Below are positions 26,095 to 33,292 of a DNA stretch of 64,000 bases, piece by piece. Location: the NCBI RefSeq assembly GCF_000818395.1, contig NZ_JWJG01000028.1, positions 2,255,397 through 2,319,396 of the forward strand. The letters are read 5' to 3'. This stretch comes from Noviherbaspirillum autotrophicum (lineage in GTDB: Bacteria > Pseudomonadota > Gammaproteobacteria > Burkholderiales > Burkholderiaceae_D). The position numbers and the translations under genes were made by a program. The notes below the pieces were generated by a model. The model searched no databases, was not told the origin of the DNA, and saw only the letters and a program-made list of their open reading frames with translations. The first letter of the stretch is position 1. Each line of letters starts with the position of its first letter.

Positions 26095-26592
26095 TCACTT
26101 CTCCGGCAAAAACAAATGCCGCTCCCTTTCCGCCGCAATCCCCCCCTTCGCCAGCGCACGCAGCCACATCGCCACCGTTCCCGCGAACGCTTCGTCATAC
26201 CATGGATTGGCCCCGCTGCAGCTGACCACGATGCCGTCCACCACGACGCTGCCCCATAACACGGTATCGCGCGCCGTCAGCATGTGCGGCCGCAGCTCCT
26301 GCACCAGATGGCCATCCATCCCGGTACGCCATGCGACACGCGCCTTGGCATGCGCGAACGCGGCATAATCGGCATCCCATTTCTCCCGGTCGCCGACTGC
26401 GTGCTCGTACAGGATCGCTTCCTCGAACGAGGAATTGGCGGGGCCCAGCAGCGGGTCCATCACCACGAGGTACAGAAAGCCGCTTTCGCCGACTTCCTTG
26501 TGCTTCATCGCTTCCTGGATCAGCGGCAGGCTCATGGCGACCGCTTTTTCCGCTGCCGCACGGTCGATGAAATAGCTTCCGGAAGATGCCAT
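26095..26592 (-). CDS. Hypothetical protein with weak GlcG/HbpS-like character
   Basis: 165-residue soluble protein starting MASSGSYFIDRAAAEKAVAM. The order of elements is a helix with an AEKAV...LPLIQEAM segment, a LYLVVMDPLLG strand, an AHAKARVAWRTG helix, then VVVDGIVVSCSGANPWYDEAFAGTVAMWL. This resembles the GlcG/HbpS fold (haem-binding/degradation accessory proteins), but sequence motifs are too diverged for a firm call. A short gap separates it from the glycosyltransferase gene upstream on the same strand, so co-transcription is possible. The function is unknown. Confidence 0.6.
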   Translation of the reverse strand: MASSGSYFIDRAAAEKAVAMSLPLIQEAMKHKEVGESGFLYLVVMDPLLGPANSSFEEAILYEHAVGDREKWDADYAAFAHAKARVAWRTGMDGHLVQELRPHMLTARDTVLWGSVVVDGIVVSCSGANPWYDEAFAGTVAMWLRALAKGGIAAERERHLFLPEK

Positions 26593-26621
26593 GGATTCTC
26601 CTGTGAGTTGCGTTTTGGGGG

Positions 26622-27572
26622 CTAGTGTTGCGTCACGAGCTGGAAGACCGCGTCCCAGTCGCGCGCAAAGCGTTCAATGCCGAAGCGTTCGAGCGCGTAG
26701 CGCCGCGCCGCTATGCCGAGCTCGCGGGCGTGCTCCGGGTGCGCCAGCAATTCCCGCATGCGCTCGGCGAGCACCTCCTCGCGCGTGTCGATGTAACCCG
26801 ATACGCCGTTGTCGATCACGGTGGTCATTTCCGTGGTCGCCAGCGCGACGATGGGCATGCCGACCATCATTGCCTCGATCACGGCCAGCCCCAGGCTGGT
26901 GTAGCGGATCGGATTGAAGAAGAAGCGGTATTGCGCGCAAAAGGCGGGCAGCCTGGCGTGCTCGACTTCGCCCAGCCCGCCCATTTCCTGCGCGCCCATG
27001 CCGACCAGATCGAGCGGCACCGCTTCGCGTGCGCGCGTGAAGACGTCGCCGCCCAGGCGTCGGCCGCGCCGCCCGATGTTGTTGACGACCACGATGCCGC
27101 GCGCCAGTTCGCCGCCGTAGCGCACGTCAGGCTGCACGATCACGCCGTGCTCGACGATGCGCGCGGGTGTCACGCCGCTATCCCACATCAGCGCATTGAA
27201 CGGCGTGACATGCACCAGCAGCATGTCCGGATCCTGCACCGGATGCCGCATGTCGGTCGGGTTCTCGCGCGGCGGATCGTGCTCGAGGTAGATCTTCGGC
27301 AGGCGGCGCTGCGCTTCGGACAGGTAGACGTGCTGGTCCTTGAGGTACTGGTCGTCGTCCTGGAACAGGATGCAGTCGAACCGGCAGTCCTTGGCCTGCT
27401 CGACCGGCAGGTCGATCACGTTGTCGCCCCATGGGATATGGCCGCAGCGTCCGCCGTATCCGGGCGGGCGGCCGCGCTTGGACAGGACGTAAAAATCGTG
27501 CGGGGCCTGGGTCAGGTAATAGAGGTAGCTGCCATGCGTATGCCAGGTGAGGATCTTCAGTCGTCGCTGCAT
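26622..27572 (-). CDS. GT4-type glycosyltransferase
   Basis: 316-residue glycosyltransferase-like protein. The N-terminal part contains LTWHTHGSYLYYLTQAPHDFYVL and IYLEHDPPRENPTD; the C-terminal domain has FFFNPIRYTSLGLAVIEAMMVGMPIVALATTEM, the donor-binding E-x7-E-type region of GT4. LGIAARRYALERFG near the end is typical of the family. It is short for GT4, with a reduced N-terminal domain. The ATG of MQRRLKIL is preferred over a TTG 15 nt upstream. Third gene of the GT2-radical SAM-GT unit, with only 15 nt between it and the radical SAM gene. Confidence 0.82.
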   Translation of the reverse strand: MQRRLKILTWHTHGSYLYYLTQAPHDFYVLSKRGRPPGYGGRCGHIPWGDNVIDLPVEQAKDCRFDCILFQDDDQYLKDQHVYLSEAQRRLPKIYLEHDPPRENPTDMRHPVQDPDMLLVHVTPFNALMWDSGVTPARIVEHGVIVQPDVRYGGELARGIVVVNNIGRRGRRLGGDVFTRAREAVPLDLVGMGAQEMGGLGEVEHARLPAFCAQYRFFFNPIRYTSLGLAVIEAMMVGMPIVALATTEMTTVIDNGVSGYIDTREEVLAERMRELLAHPEHARELGIAARRYALERFGIERFARDWDAVFQLVTQH

Positions 27573-27587
27573 AGAGTGATTGCGCAA

Positions 27588-28655
27588 TCAGAATGTGCCT
27601 GCATAAATGGCGCAGCTGCGACAGACTTCCGGGGGCGTCGCAGAGGCGAGCTGTTCGCGAAATGCCGTGTACCGTTCATTGTTCCAGACCGCCGCCACGC
27701 CGCTTTGCGCCATGTCACCGAAGTGGATCCGGTCCGGCGTAGACACCATGCAGCAGGGCATGGCGCGGCCGTCATAGCTGATGTAGGAGCCGCGCCACGG
27801 CCAGTCGCAGCGCGCTCTGCCCGGCATGCCGGGCGGGTGCGGACGCGGCGTCACATTGGGCAGGCGCAGGGTGACGCCCAGTTCGCGCGCAGTCTCGCGC
27901 GCGGCGCCGAAATGCCGTTCGACGCGCTGCGGGTCGTCGCCGACAAGGCTCTCGCGGTCGACGAAGCCGCGCATCGGGCGATAGCGCTCGGGCAGGCTCG
28001 ATTCGCCGAAGTCGTGGCACAGGTGCTGCACCGACAGCTCGCGCACGCTTTCGCGGTGGGCCAGCCGCACCAGGTCGGCCAGTTCGTGCAGGTTGCGCCG
28101 CATGACCACGGCTACCAGCCGGATGTCCGGCTGCGTGCGGCCGAGAGCGGCCTTGGCTTGCACCAGCCGACGCAGGTTGCGCAACACGCGCTCGAAACGC
28201 GCTCGCACGCGGATCGCCTGGAAGGTGTCGGCAGTGGCGCCGTCGAGCGATGCGTGCAGCGTGTGCAGGCCGCTTTCCACGCATTGCCTGGCGCGGGCGT
28301 CGGTCAGCACGGTGAGATTGGTATTAGTCGACACCGCGATGCCGCGCGCGGCGGCGTAGCGCACCATGTCGAAAAAGCGCGGATGCAGCATCGGTTCGCC
28401 CAGGCCCTGCAACTGCAGCTCGGCCAGCTGCGGGAACTGGTCGATGAGGCGGCAAAACACGTCGAAATCCATGAAGGCGCGCGGCTGGCCGGGACCGCCT
28501 TCGCCGCGAAACTGGATCGGGCACATGCGGCACCGCAGGTTGCACTGGCCGACCGGCTCGATCTGCACGAAGCGCGGCAGCGCGACTTCCTCGCTCATGC
28601 GCGGCAGTGCGGCTTCCTCACTCGCGCGCGGCTGCGGCGCGCCCGCTTCGCTCAT
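27588..28655 (-). CDS. Radical SAM protein with C-terminal cysteine cluster
   Basis: 355-residue radical SAM enzyme. The CxxxCxxC motif (Cys38, Cys42, Cys45 in QCNLRCRMC) binds the [4Fe-4S] cluster that cleaves S-adenosylmethionine. LQGLGEPMLHP is the GGE-like SAM contact and STNTNLTVL follows. The C-terminal region has a second Cys set (CDWPWRGSY, PCCMVS, CRSCAIY) like the SPASM/twitch extension that holds extra clusters. The start overlaps the GT2 stop (ATGA), so it is coupled. The N-terminus has a short duplicated SEEAALPR/SEEVALPR segment. Between two glycosyltransferases, it may modify a sugar or peptide moiety of the glycan; the substrate is unknown. Confidence 0.88.
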   Translation of the reverse strand: MSEAGAPQPRASEEAALPRMSEEVALPRFVQIEPVGQCNLRCRMCPIQFRGEGGPGQPRAFMDFDVFCRLIDQFPQLAELQLQGLGEPMLHPRFFDMVRYAAARGIAVSTNTNLTVLTDARARQCVESGLHTLHASLDGATADTFQAIRVRARFERVLRNLRRLVQAKAALGRTQPDIRLVAVVMRRNLHELADLVRLAHRESVRELSVQHLCHDFGESSLPERYRPMRGFVDRESLVGDDPQRVERHFGAARETARELGVTLRLPNVTPRPHPPGMPGRARCDWPWRGSYISYDGRAMPCCMVSTPDRIHFGDMAQSGVAAVWNNERYTAFREQLASATPPEVCRSCAIYAGTF

Positions 28656-29788
28656 ATCAGCCTCGCGCGGAACTTGAACGCGCCCACGGCGCGCCAGAAG
28701 ACCGCAAGAGGCGGAATCAATATCGACGTGATCAGCATTTCGGCGATGTGCGAGGGCGAGTGCGAGGTGCGCTTCAGGCGCTGCGCGCAAAAGCGCGCGG
28801 TCATGAACAGCCATACCAGGCCCGCCGCGACCGCCGTTTCGGCGAGAGCGGCCAGCAGGCTGACCATGCAGACGGCCAGCGCCGCCACCGTCAGGTAAAA
28901 GTCCCAGCGCGGCTTGGCGCGTATCTTCTGACGGTACAGGCCGGGATGCTTCTTGAACAGCAGCGCGTCGAACTGGATCTTCTTCAGCTGCGACAGGCTC
29001 ACGCCCCAGCCGGCCGGGCGGATCGGATGCGTCATCACCGCGTTGGGTGCATGGGCAATGCTGGCGCTGTATTCGAGCAGGCGGAAGTACAGGTCGGAGT
29101 CTTCGCGCCAGGCGAAGCGGAAGCGTTCGTCGAAGCCACCCACGTCTTCCAGCACGCGCCTGCGCACGAAACAGTTGGCGGTGACGAATTCGGCGGTTTC
29201 CAGGTTCTTGGCATCGAGCTGGTAGTCGGTCGGCGTGCCGGACACCGGCATGACGATGCGCCCGCGCACCGCGTGCACGTCGTCGTTGAAGGCCAGTACA
29301 CCGTTCCTGAGCCAGTCGGCGCGCGCGATGGTGTCGTCGTCGGTGAAGGCGATGATGCCGCCGCGCGCGGCGCGCCAGCCGTGGTTGCGCGCCGCCGCCG
29401 GTCCATGCGGGCCCATCGACGGGATGTAGACGATGTCGGGCCCGGTGCCGGCCGTGTGGGCCGACCAGCCGACCACGATATCGCGCGTGTCGTCGTCAGG
29501 CCCGTCGTCGACGATGATGATCTCGAAGCGGCTTGGCTCGAAGCGCTGCAGGACCAGGCTGGCGATGCAGCGGTTCAGCAGCTGCGGCCGGCCCCTGGTC
29601 GGCACCACGATCGATACGTCGATCTCGGCTACCGCCGAGAGGGTGCCGTCGGGGCGGGGATGCAGGCGCGTCACCGAGGCGCTGTGGATGGGCTGGGCAG
29701 GCACGGCGCGGCCGTCGCCCAGGCTGTCGCCTTCGGCGCCGGAGTGGCGTCGCCTGCGGTCCCTGTTGAATGCGAGTACTTTCGGCAT
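28652..29788 (-). CDS. Family 2 glycosyltransferase with C-terminal membrane segments
   Basis: 378-residue GT-A glycosyltransferase. After about 55 variable residues the catalytic domain starts with VSIVVPTRGRPQLLNRCI; IIIVDDGPDDDT, GPAAARNHG and FTDDDTIARADWL (the DXD region) follow, then AWREDSDLYFRLLE (acceptor/catalytic ED). Two or three hydrophobic segments at the C-terminus (about 305-365) anchor it to the inner membrane. First gene of a coupled unit with the radical SAM enzyme and another glycosyltransferase. A near-perfect -24/-12 promoter lies about 80 nt upstream. Confidence 0.9.
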   Translation of the reverse strand: MPKVLAFNRDRRRRHSGAEGDSLGDGRAVPAQPIHSASVTRLHPRPDGTLSAVAEIDVSIVVPTRGRPQLLNRCIASLVLQRFEPSRFEIIIVDDGPDDDTRDIVVGWSAHTAGTGPDIVYIPSMGPHGPAAARNHGWRAARGGIIAFTDDDTIARADWLRNGVLAFNDDVHAVRGRIVMPVSGTPTDYQLDAKNLETAEFVTANCFVRRRVLEDVGGFDERFRFAWREDSDLYFRLLEYSASIAHAPNAVMTHPIRPAGWGVSLSQLKKIQFDALLFKKHPGLYRQKIRAKPRWDFYLTVAALAVCMVSLLAALAETAVAAGLVWLFMTARFCAQRLKRTSHSPSHIAEMLITSILIPPLAVFWRAVGAFKFRARLI

Positions 29789-29863
29789 GGCTACGGTCCT
29801 GGATGAATTCTTAAATTGGAATAAGAGCGCCTTGTATTGTTCCCGGGCCGGCGCAAGTTCAAT

Positions 29864-29879
29864 GGCAACTTTTGTGCCA
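29864..29879 (-). promoter_or_regulatory. Canonical sigma-54 promoter for GT2-radical SAM-GT operon
   Basis: On the reverse strand TGGCACAAAAGTTGCC matches the -24/-12 consensus TGGCACR-N4-TTGC exactly, with correct GG-N10-GC spacing. The GT2 ATG lies about 75 nt downstream and the preceding ABC-exporter gene ends 26 nt upstream. This is the best sigma-54 promoter in the window. Confidence 0.75.
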
Positions 29880-29904
29880 CATCATTGCAGTCTTTTCTGC
29901 ATGG

Positions 29905-31713
29905 CTATCCCACCGACAGCAATTCCTTTTCCCGCTCCTCGCTGTGCTCGCTGCTCTGCTGCAGCTGCCACAGCCGCGCGTACGCGCCGCCTTTGCGCAG
30001 CAGTTCCGCGTGCGGGCCGCGCTCGATGATGCGGCCGCGGTCCATCACCAGGATCTCGCCGGCATCGACCACGGTCGACAGGCGGTGCGCGATGACCAGC
30101 GCGGTGCGGTTCTGCGACAGCTGGTCGAGCTCGTCCTGGATGGCGCGCTCCGATTGCGAATCGAGCGCGGACGTGGCTTCGTCGAAAATCAGCAGCGGTG
30201 GATTCTTGAGGATGGCGCGCGCCAGCGCGATGCGCTGCTTCTCGCCGCCCGACATCTTGACGCCGCGCTCGCCCACCGGCGTGTCGTATTTCTGCGGCAG
30301 CGATTCGATCAGCTCGTGGATATGGGCGGCCTTCGCCGCGGCCACGATGTCGTCCATGGTGGCGTCGGAGCGGCCGTAGCCGATGTTGTAGGCGATGGTG
30401 TCGTTGAACAGCAGGGTCTCCTGCGGCACCACGCCGATGGCCGCGCGCAGGCTCCTGGTGGATACGCTGCGGATGTCCTGGCCGTCGACCAGCACCCGGC
30501 CGCCGCCCACGTCGTAAAAGCGCAGCAGCAGCCGCGCCAGCGTGGACTTGCCCGAGCCGCTGCCGCCCACCACTGCCACGGTGGTGCCGGGCGCGATGCG
30601 GAACGAGACGTTGTGCAGGATGGTGCGGCCCGGCTCGTAGCCGAAGCTGACATTCTCGAACACCACTTCGCCCTTCGCCACGTGCAGGTCGGGTAGCCCG
30701 GGCGGCTCCGGGACTTCCGGCGTTTCGCGCAGCAGCTGGAACAGCTTTTCGGTATTGACCAGCGCATCGCGCGATTCGCGGTACACGAAGCCGAGCGAAT
30801 TGAGCGGCAGGCAGAGCTGGATCACATACGCATTAATCAGGATCAGGTCGCCGACCCGCATCTGCTGCGTCAGCACGCCATAGCCGGCCAGCAGCATCAC
30901 GGACGCGACACCCAGCGCGATGATCGCGCTCTGCCCGACATGCAGCGTAAACAGGGCGCGCTGGTTTTGCACCACCGCTTCGGCCCAATGGTCCATCACG
31001 CCCTGGAAGCGGTTCGATTCCAGCCGCTCGTTGGTGAAGTACTTGACCGTGTCGTAATTGATCAGGCTGTCGGTCAGGAGGCTCTTGGCGTTCGAATCGA
31101 GGCGGTTGACGCGGCGCTGGTGAATCGCGCGCTTGGCGGTAAACACCAGGGTGAAGCCGCAGTAGATGAGGAAGGTGACGCCGATGATGGCGGTGTACCA
31201 GAGGCTGTAGCGGGTGGTCATGATGACGATCACCATGCCGATCTCGAGCAGCGTCGGCACCAGCGTAAACAAGCCCACGCCGAGCAGGAAGGCGATGCCG
31301 TTGGTGCCGCGGTCTATGTCCGGCAATAGGCCGCCGATGCGGCGCTGCGCATGAAAGCGGGCCGACAGCGAATGCAGGTGCGAGAACGTGTTGTGGGCGT
31401 AGGTGGCGACGGTGTGCTGGGTGACGCGCGAAAATGCCAGGTCGCGCAGCTCGTTGAACAGCGTGCTGGCAAAACGCATGATGGCATAGCCGGTCAGCAG
31501 CACGACCGGCAGCGAAGTGATGCGTTCCGGGCGCGACAGTTCGTCGACGATGCTCTTGAGCATCAGCGGCACCGATACGACCGCCACCTTGGCCAGGATC
31601 AGGCAAACCAGCGCCACGACGATGCGTCCGCGAAAGCCGGACACGACCTGCCACAGGTCGTGCATGACATTCTGGCGGGAAGGTTGGCTGCTGGGAGGAG
31701 TCGACATATCCAT
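29905..31713 (-). CDS. ABC exporter, fused permease/ATPase (Atm1/HMT1-like)
   Basis: 602-residue half-transporter. Six membrane helices span about 25-310 and the nucleotide-binding domain about 355-595. ATPase motifs: Walker A VGGSGSGKST, Q-loop VPQETLLFNDT, signature SGGEKQRIALARA, Walker B LLIFDEATSALD and H-loop IAHRLST. The NYDTVKYFTNE motif in the membrane domain is the hallmark of the Atm1/ABCB7/HMT1 subgroup, which exports glutathione-linked sulfur or metal conjugates. Position beside glycan genes also allows a glycan-related cargo, but the subgroup motif argues for thiol conjugates. Two in-frame ATGs 6 nt apart are possible starts. Confidence 0.9.
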   Translation of the reverse strand: MDMSTPPSSQPSRQNVMHDLWQVVSGFRGRIVVALVCLILAKVAVVSVPLMLKSIVDELSRPERITSLPVVLLTGYAIMRFASTLFNELRDLAFSRVTQHTVATYAHNTFSHLHSLSARFHAQRRIGGLLPDIDRGTNGIAFLLGVGLFTLVPTLLEIGMVIVIMTTRYSLWYTAIIGVTFLIYCGFTLVFTAKRAIHQRRVNRLDSNAKSLLTDSLINYDTVKYFTNERLESNRFQGVMDHWAEAVVQNQRALFTLHVGQSAIIALGVASVMLLAGYGVLTQQMRVGDLILINAYVIQLCLPLNSLGFVYRESRDALVNTEKLFQLLRETPEVPEPPGLPDLHVAKGEVVFENVSFGYEPGRTILHNVSFRIAPGTTVAVVGGSGSGKSTLARLLLRFYDVGGGRVLVDGQDIRSVSTRSLRAAIGVVPQETLLFNDTIAYNIGYGRSDATMDDIVAAAKAAHIHELIESLPQKYDTPVGERGVKMSGGEKQRIALARAILKNPPLLIFDEATSALDSQSERAIQDELDQLSQNRTALVIAHRLSTVVDAGEILVMDRGRIIERGPHAELLRKGGAYARLWQLQQSSEHSEEREKELLSVG

Positions 31714-31778
31714 TCACTTATCCGGTCACAAGAAATGGCAGGCGCGGTGCAAGTTTGCCGCGTTGCTGCCTGTAATAC

Positions 31779-31793
31779 TTACAAGGCGCTGTT
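31779..31793. promoter_or_regulatory. WTAC-N7-TGTA-like element (one mismatch)
   Basis: TTAC-AAGGCGC-TGTT, one base from the pattern seen at 10932, 10951, 22896 and 34928. It lies 66 nt upstream of the ABC exporter start (reverse) and about 110 nt upstream of a forward -24/-12 candidate. Assignment to either gene is open. Confidence 0.35.
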
Positions 31794-31900
31794 ACAAATG
31801 CACTCTTTCCGTCCTGCGCCGCTGCCGGCAGGGACCGGATTTGAACAGCCATCGGGCTCCGCCGGTGATGGGGAGATGCATGGCGGCGGCACGCACCCAG

Positions 31901-31916
31901 TGGAATGGAACTTGCG
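31901..31916 (+). promoter_or_regulatory. Sigma-54 promoter candidate toward SRPBCC-Hsp20 gene
   Basis: TGGAATGGAACTTGCG has GG-N10-GC spacing and a TTGC -12, with one departure in the -24 element (TGGA for TGGC). It is 250 nt from the next start, a rather long leader, so confidence is modest. Confidence 0.35.
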
Positions 31917-32165
31917 AAGAGGCCGCTGCCCAACGCGTTCACCCATCCCGGACAGCCGAGCGCTTTGCAAGTTTGATTAGCACTATTTATTCCAAGGCGA
32001 TTTACACATACCCAATGACCTACGCCGCACTTCCCGACAGACGCTTCCCTGCCGCCGCCATTGCGGGCGCACGCCGCGGCGCCTCGTCGGATTGGCGGCG
32101 ACATGACCCCACATGGCAGGCACCGTTGCTCGCATGCCAGCGCGGCATGGACAGAAAGGAGATTC

Positions 32166-33185
32166 ATGATGGCAAGAATCGAACAATCGATGGAAGTCAA
32201 TGCGCCTGCGCGCACCGTCTACGACCAGCTGACGCGCTTTGAACACTATCCGCGCTTCATGGACGGCGTGGTAGAGGTGCGCCAGCTCGACGATACCCAT
32301 TTGCGCTGGCATAGCAGGGCCGGCAATCTGGACAGGGAATGGGATGCCGAGATTACGGAACAAGTTCCGGAGCATGGTATTGCCTGGCGTCACAACAACA
32401 TTCCGCACTATGCGGGGCGCATCGATCTGCAGGCAATTTCGCCGGAGCGCACCCGGATTGCTGTGAGCGTTGACTGCGAGCACGGGGAGCAGTTGCTTGC
32501 GCAGCATGGCGACGCCGAACGGGCGGTTGCCGAGCTTGCCGAACAGGGCCTGGCGCGCTTCAAGAAGTTCATCGAAGGCCGGCAGCGGGAAAGCGGCGCC
32601 GCGCAGCGCCAGCCGGGGCAGCAGCAAATGCGGCAAGAGCCACAAGACGCGCAGAAAGAAGCACACAAAGAAACCCACGAGCAGCCGCGCGGCGGCGCCG
32701 AGGCACGCTCCTGGATGCCCAACCTGATGCAGATGTGGGGCGAGCCGCTGTCGCTGATGCGCAAGATGTCGGAAGAAATGGACCAGCTGGTGGGCAAGCT
32801 CATGGTCCGCCCGGCCCAGCTGCTTGGCGCGGCGCAGCCATCGGGGGCGCCTCCCGGCGCATGGTCGCCGGCGGTCGAGGTGGCGCGCAGCGCGGACAAG
32901 GTGGTGATCTGTGCCGAATTGCCGGGCGTGCGGCGCGATGACGTGCGGGTTGAAATCAAGAAAGACAGCGTCACCATCGAGGGCGAGCGCCCTCCGGGGC
33001 AGCAGGCACGGGAACTGCAACGCACGGAACGCAGCTATGGCCATTTTTACCGCGTCATCGCCTTGCCGGAAGGCGCCGAGCCGGACAGCGCATCCGCCGC
33101 CTTGTGCGACGGCGTGCTGGAAATTACGGTGCCGGTGCCGGAACAGGGAAGGCCGCCGCGCCGCATCGACATCCGGCCGCAGTGA
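32166..33185 (+). CDS. SRPBCC (START-like) - Hsp20 small heat-shock fusion protein
   Basis: 339 residues. Residues 1 to about 150 form a polyketide-cyclase/COQ10-type SRPBCC domain (MEVNAPARTVYDQLTRFEHYPRFM, then VEVRQLDDTHLRW) that normally makes a hydrophobic ligand cavity. A Gln/Glu/His-rich linker (about 155-200) and an amphipathic stretch follow. From about 233 an alpha-crystallin domain is visible (WSPAVEVARSADKVVICAELPGV, VRVEIKKDSVTIEGE, ending LEITVPVP). The AAGGAG ribosome site before the first of two adjacent ATGs sets the start. The fusion suggests a chaperone with an extra lipid- or ligand-binding head. Function of the combination is not established to my knowledge. Confidence 0.85.
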   Translation: MMARIEQSMEVNAPARTVYDQLTRFEHYPRFMDGVVEVRQLDDTHLRWHSRAGNLDREWDAEITEQVPEHGIAWRHNNIPHYAGRIDLQAISPERTRIAVSVDCEHGEQLLAQHGDAERAVAELAEQGLARFKKFIEGRQRESGAAQRQPGQQQMRQEPQDAQKEAHKETHEQPRGGAEARSWMPNLMQMWGEPLSLMRKMSEEMDQLVGKLMVRPAQLLGAAQPSGAPPGAWSPAVEVARSADKVVICAELPGVRRDDVRVEIKKDSVTIEGERPPGQQARELQRTERSYGHFYRVIALPEGAEPDSASAALCDGVLEITVPVPEQGRPPRRIDIRPQ

Positions 33186-33292
33186 CGCGGCCCGGCCAAG
33201 GCGGCGGCATGTTCCTGCCGACGGCCGGGCATGACCGCCTGTAACCGCATGCAAGGCATTATCCACGGCAGGTTTGCGCAGGAGGCGCCCAA

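Larger units (their letters stand above)
31714..32165. other. Intergenic region between ABC exporter and SRPBCC-Hsp20 gene
   Basis: 452 nt with no credible gene; a long reverse frame covering it lacks a ribosome site and any recognisable domain. It contains a WTAC-N7-TGTT element and a forward -24/-12 candidate, listed separately. A second forward GG-N10-GC match (TGGCAGGCGCGGTGCA at 31736) lies before the element and is less likely to be functional. Confidence 0.5.

Noticed and set aside
26625-28898. Forward frame of 757 codons antisense to the glycosyltransferase and radical SAM genes
   Set aside because: Opposite strand to two conserved families; the translation is Arg/His/Ala-rich with no recognisable domain.
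28607-29806. Long forward frame of about 400 codons across the GT2 gene
   Set aside because: Antisense shadow of a clearly conserved glycosyltransferase; typical of GC-rich coding DNA.
29823-29837. Sixth copy of the WTAC-N7-TGTA element (ATAC-N7-TCTT on the reverse strand) before the GT2 gene
   Set aside because: Two mismatches in the second half and it lies downstream of the strong -24/-12 promoter, the wrong side for an enhancer site.
29969-29983. GTAC-N7-TGTG match upstream of the GT2 operon promoter
   Set aside because: Two mismatches and located inside the coding end of the ABC exporter; the distance fits but chance is likely.
31736-31751. TGGCAGG-N4-GTGCA as a second forward sigma-54 promoter
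   Set aside because: Spacing is right but it precedes the upstream element and lies more than 400 nt from the next forward start.
31718-32215. Reverse frame of 165 codons in the region upstream of the SRPBCC-Hsp20 gene
   Set aside because: No Shine-Dalgarno sequence, no domain, and it overlaps the real forward start.
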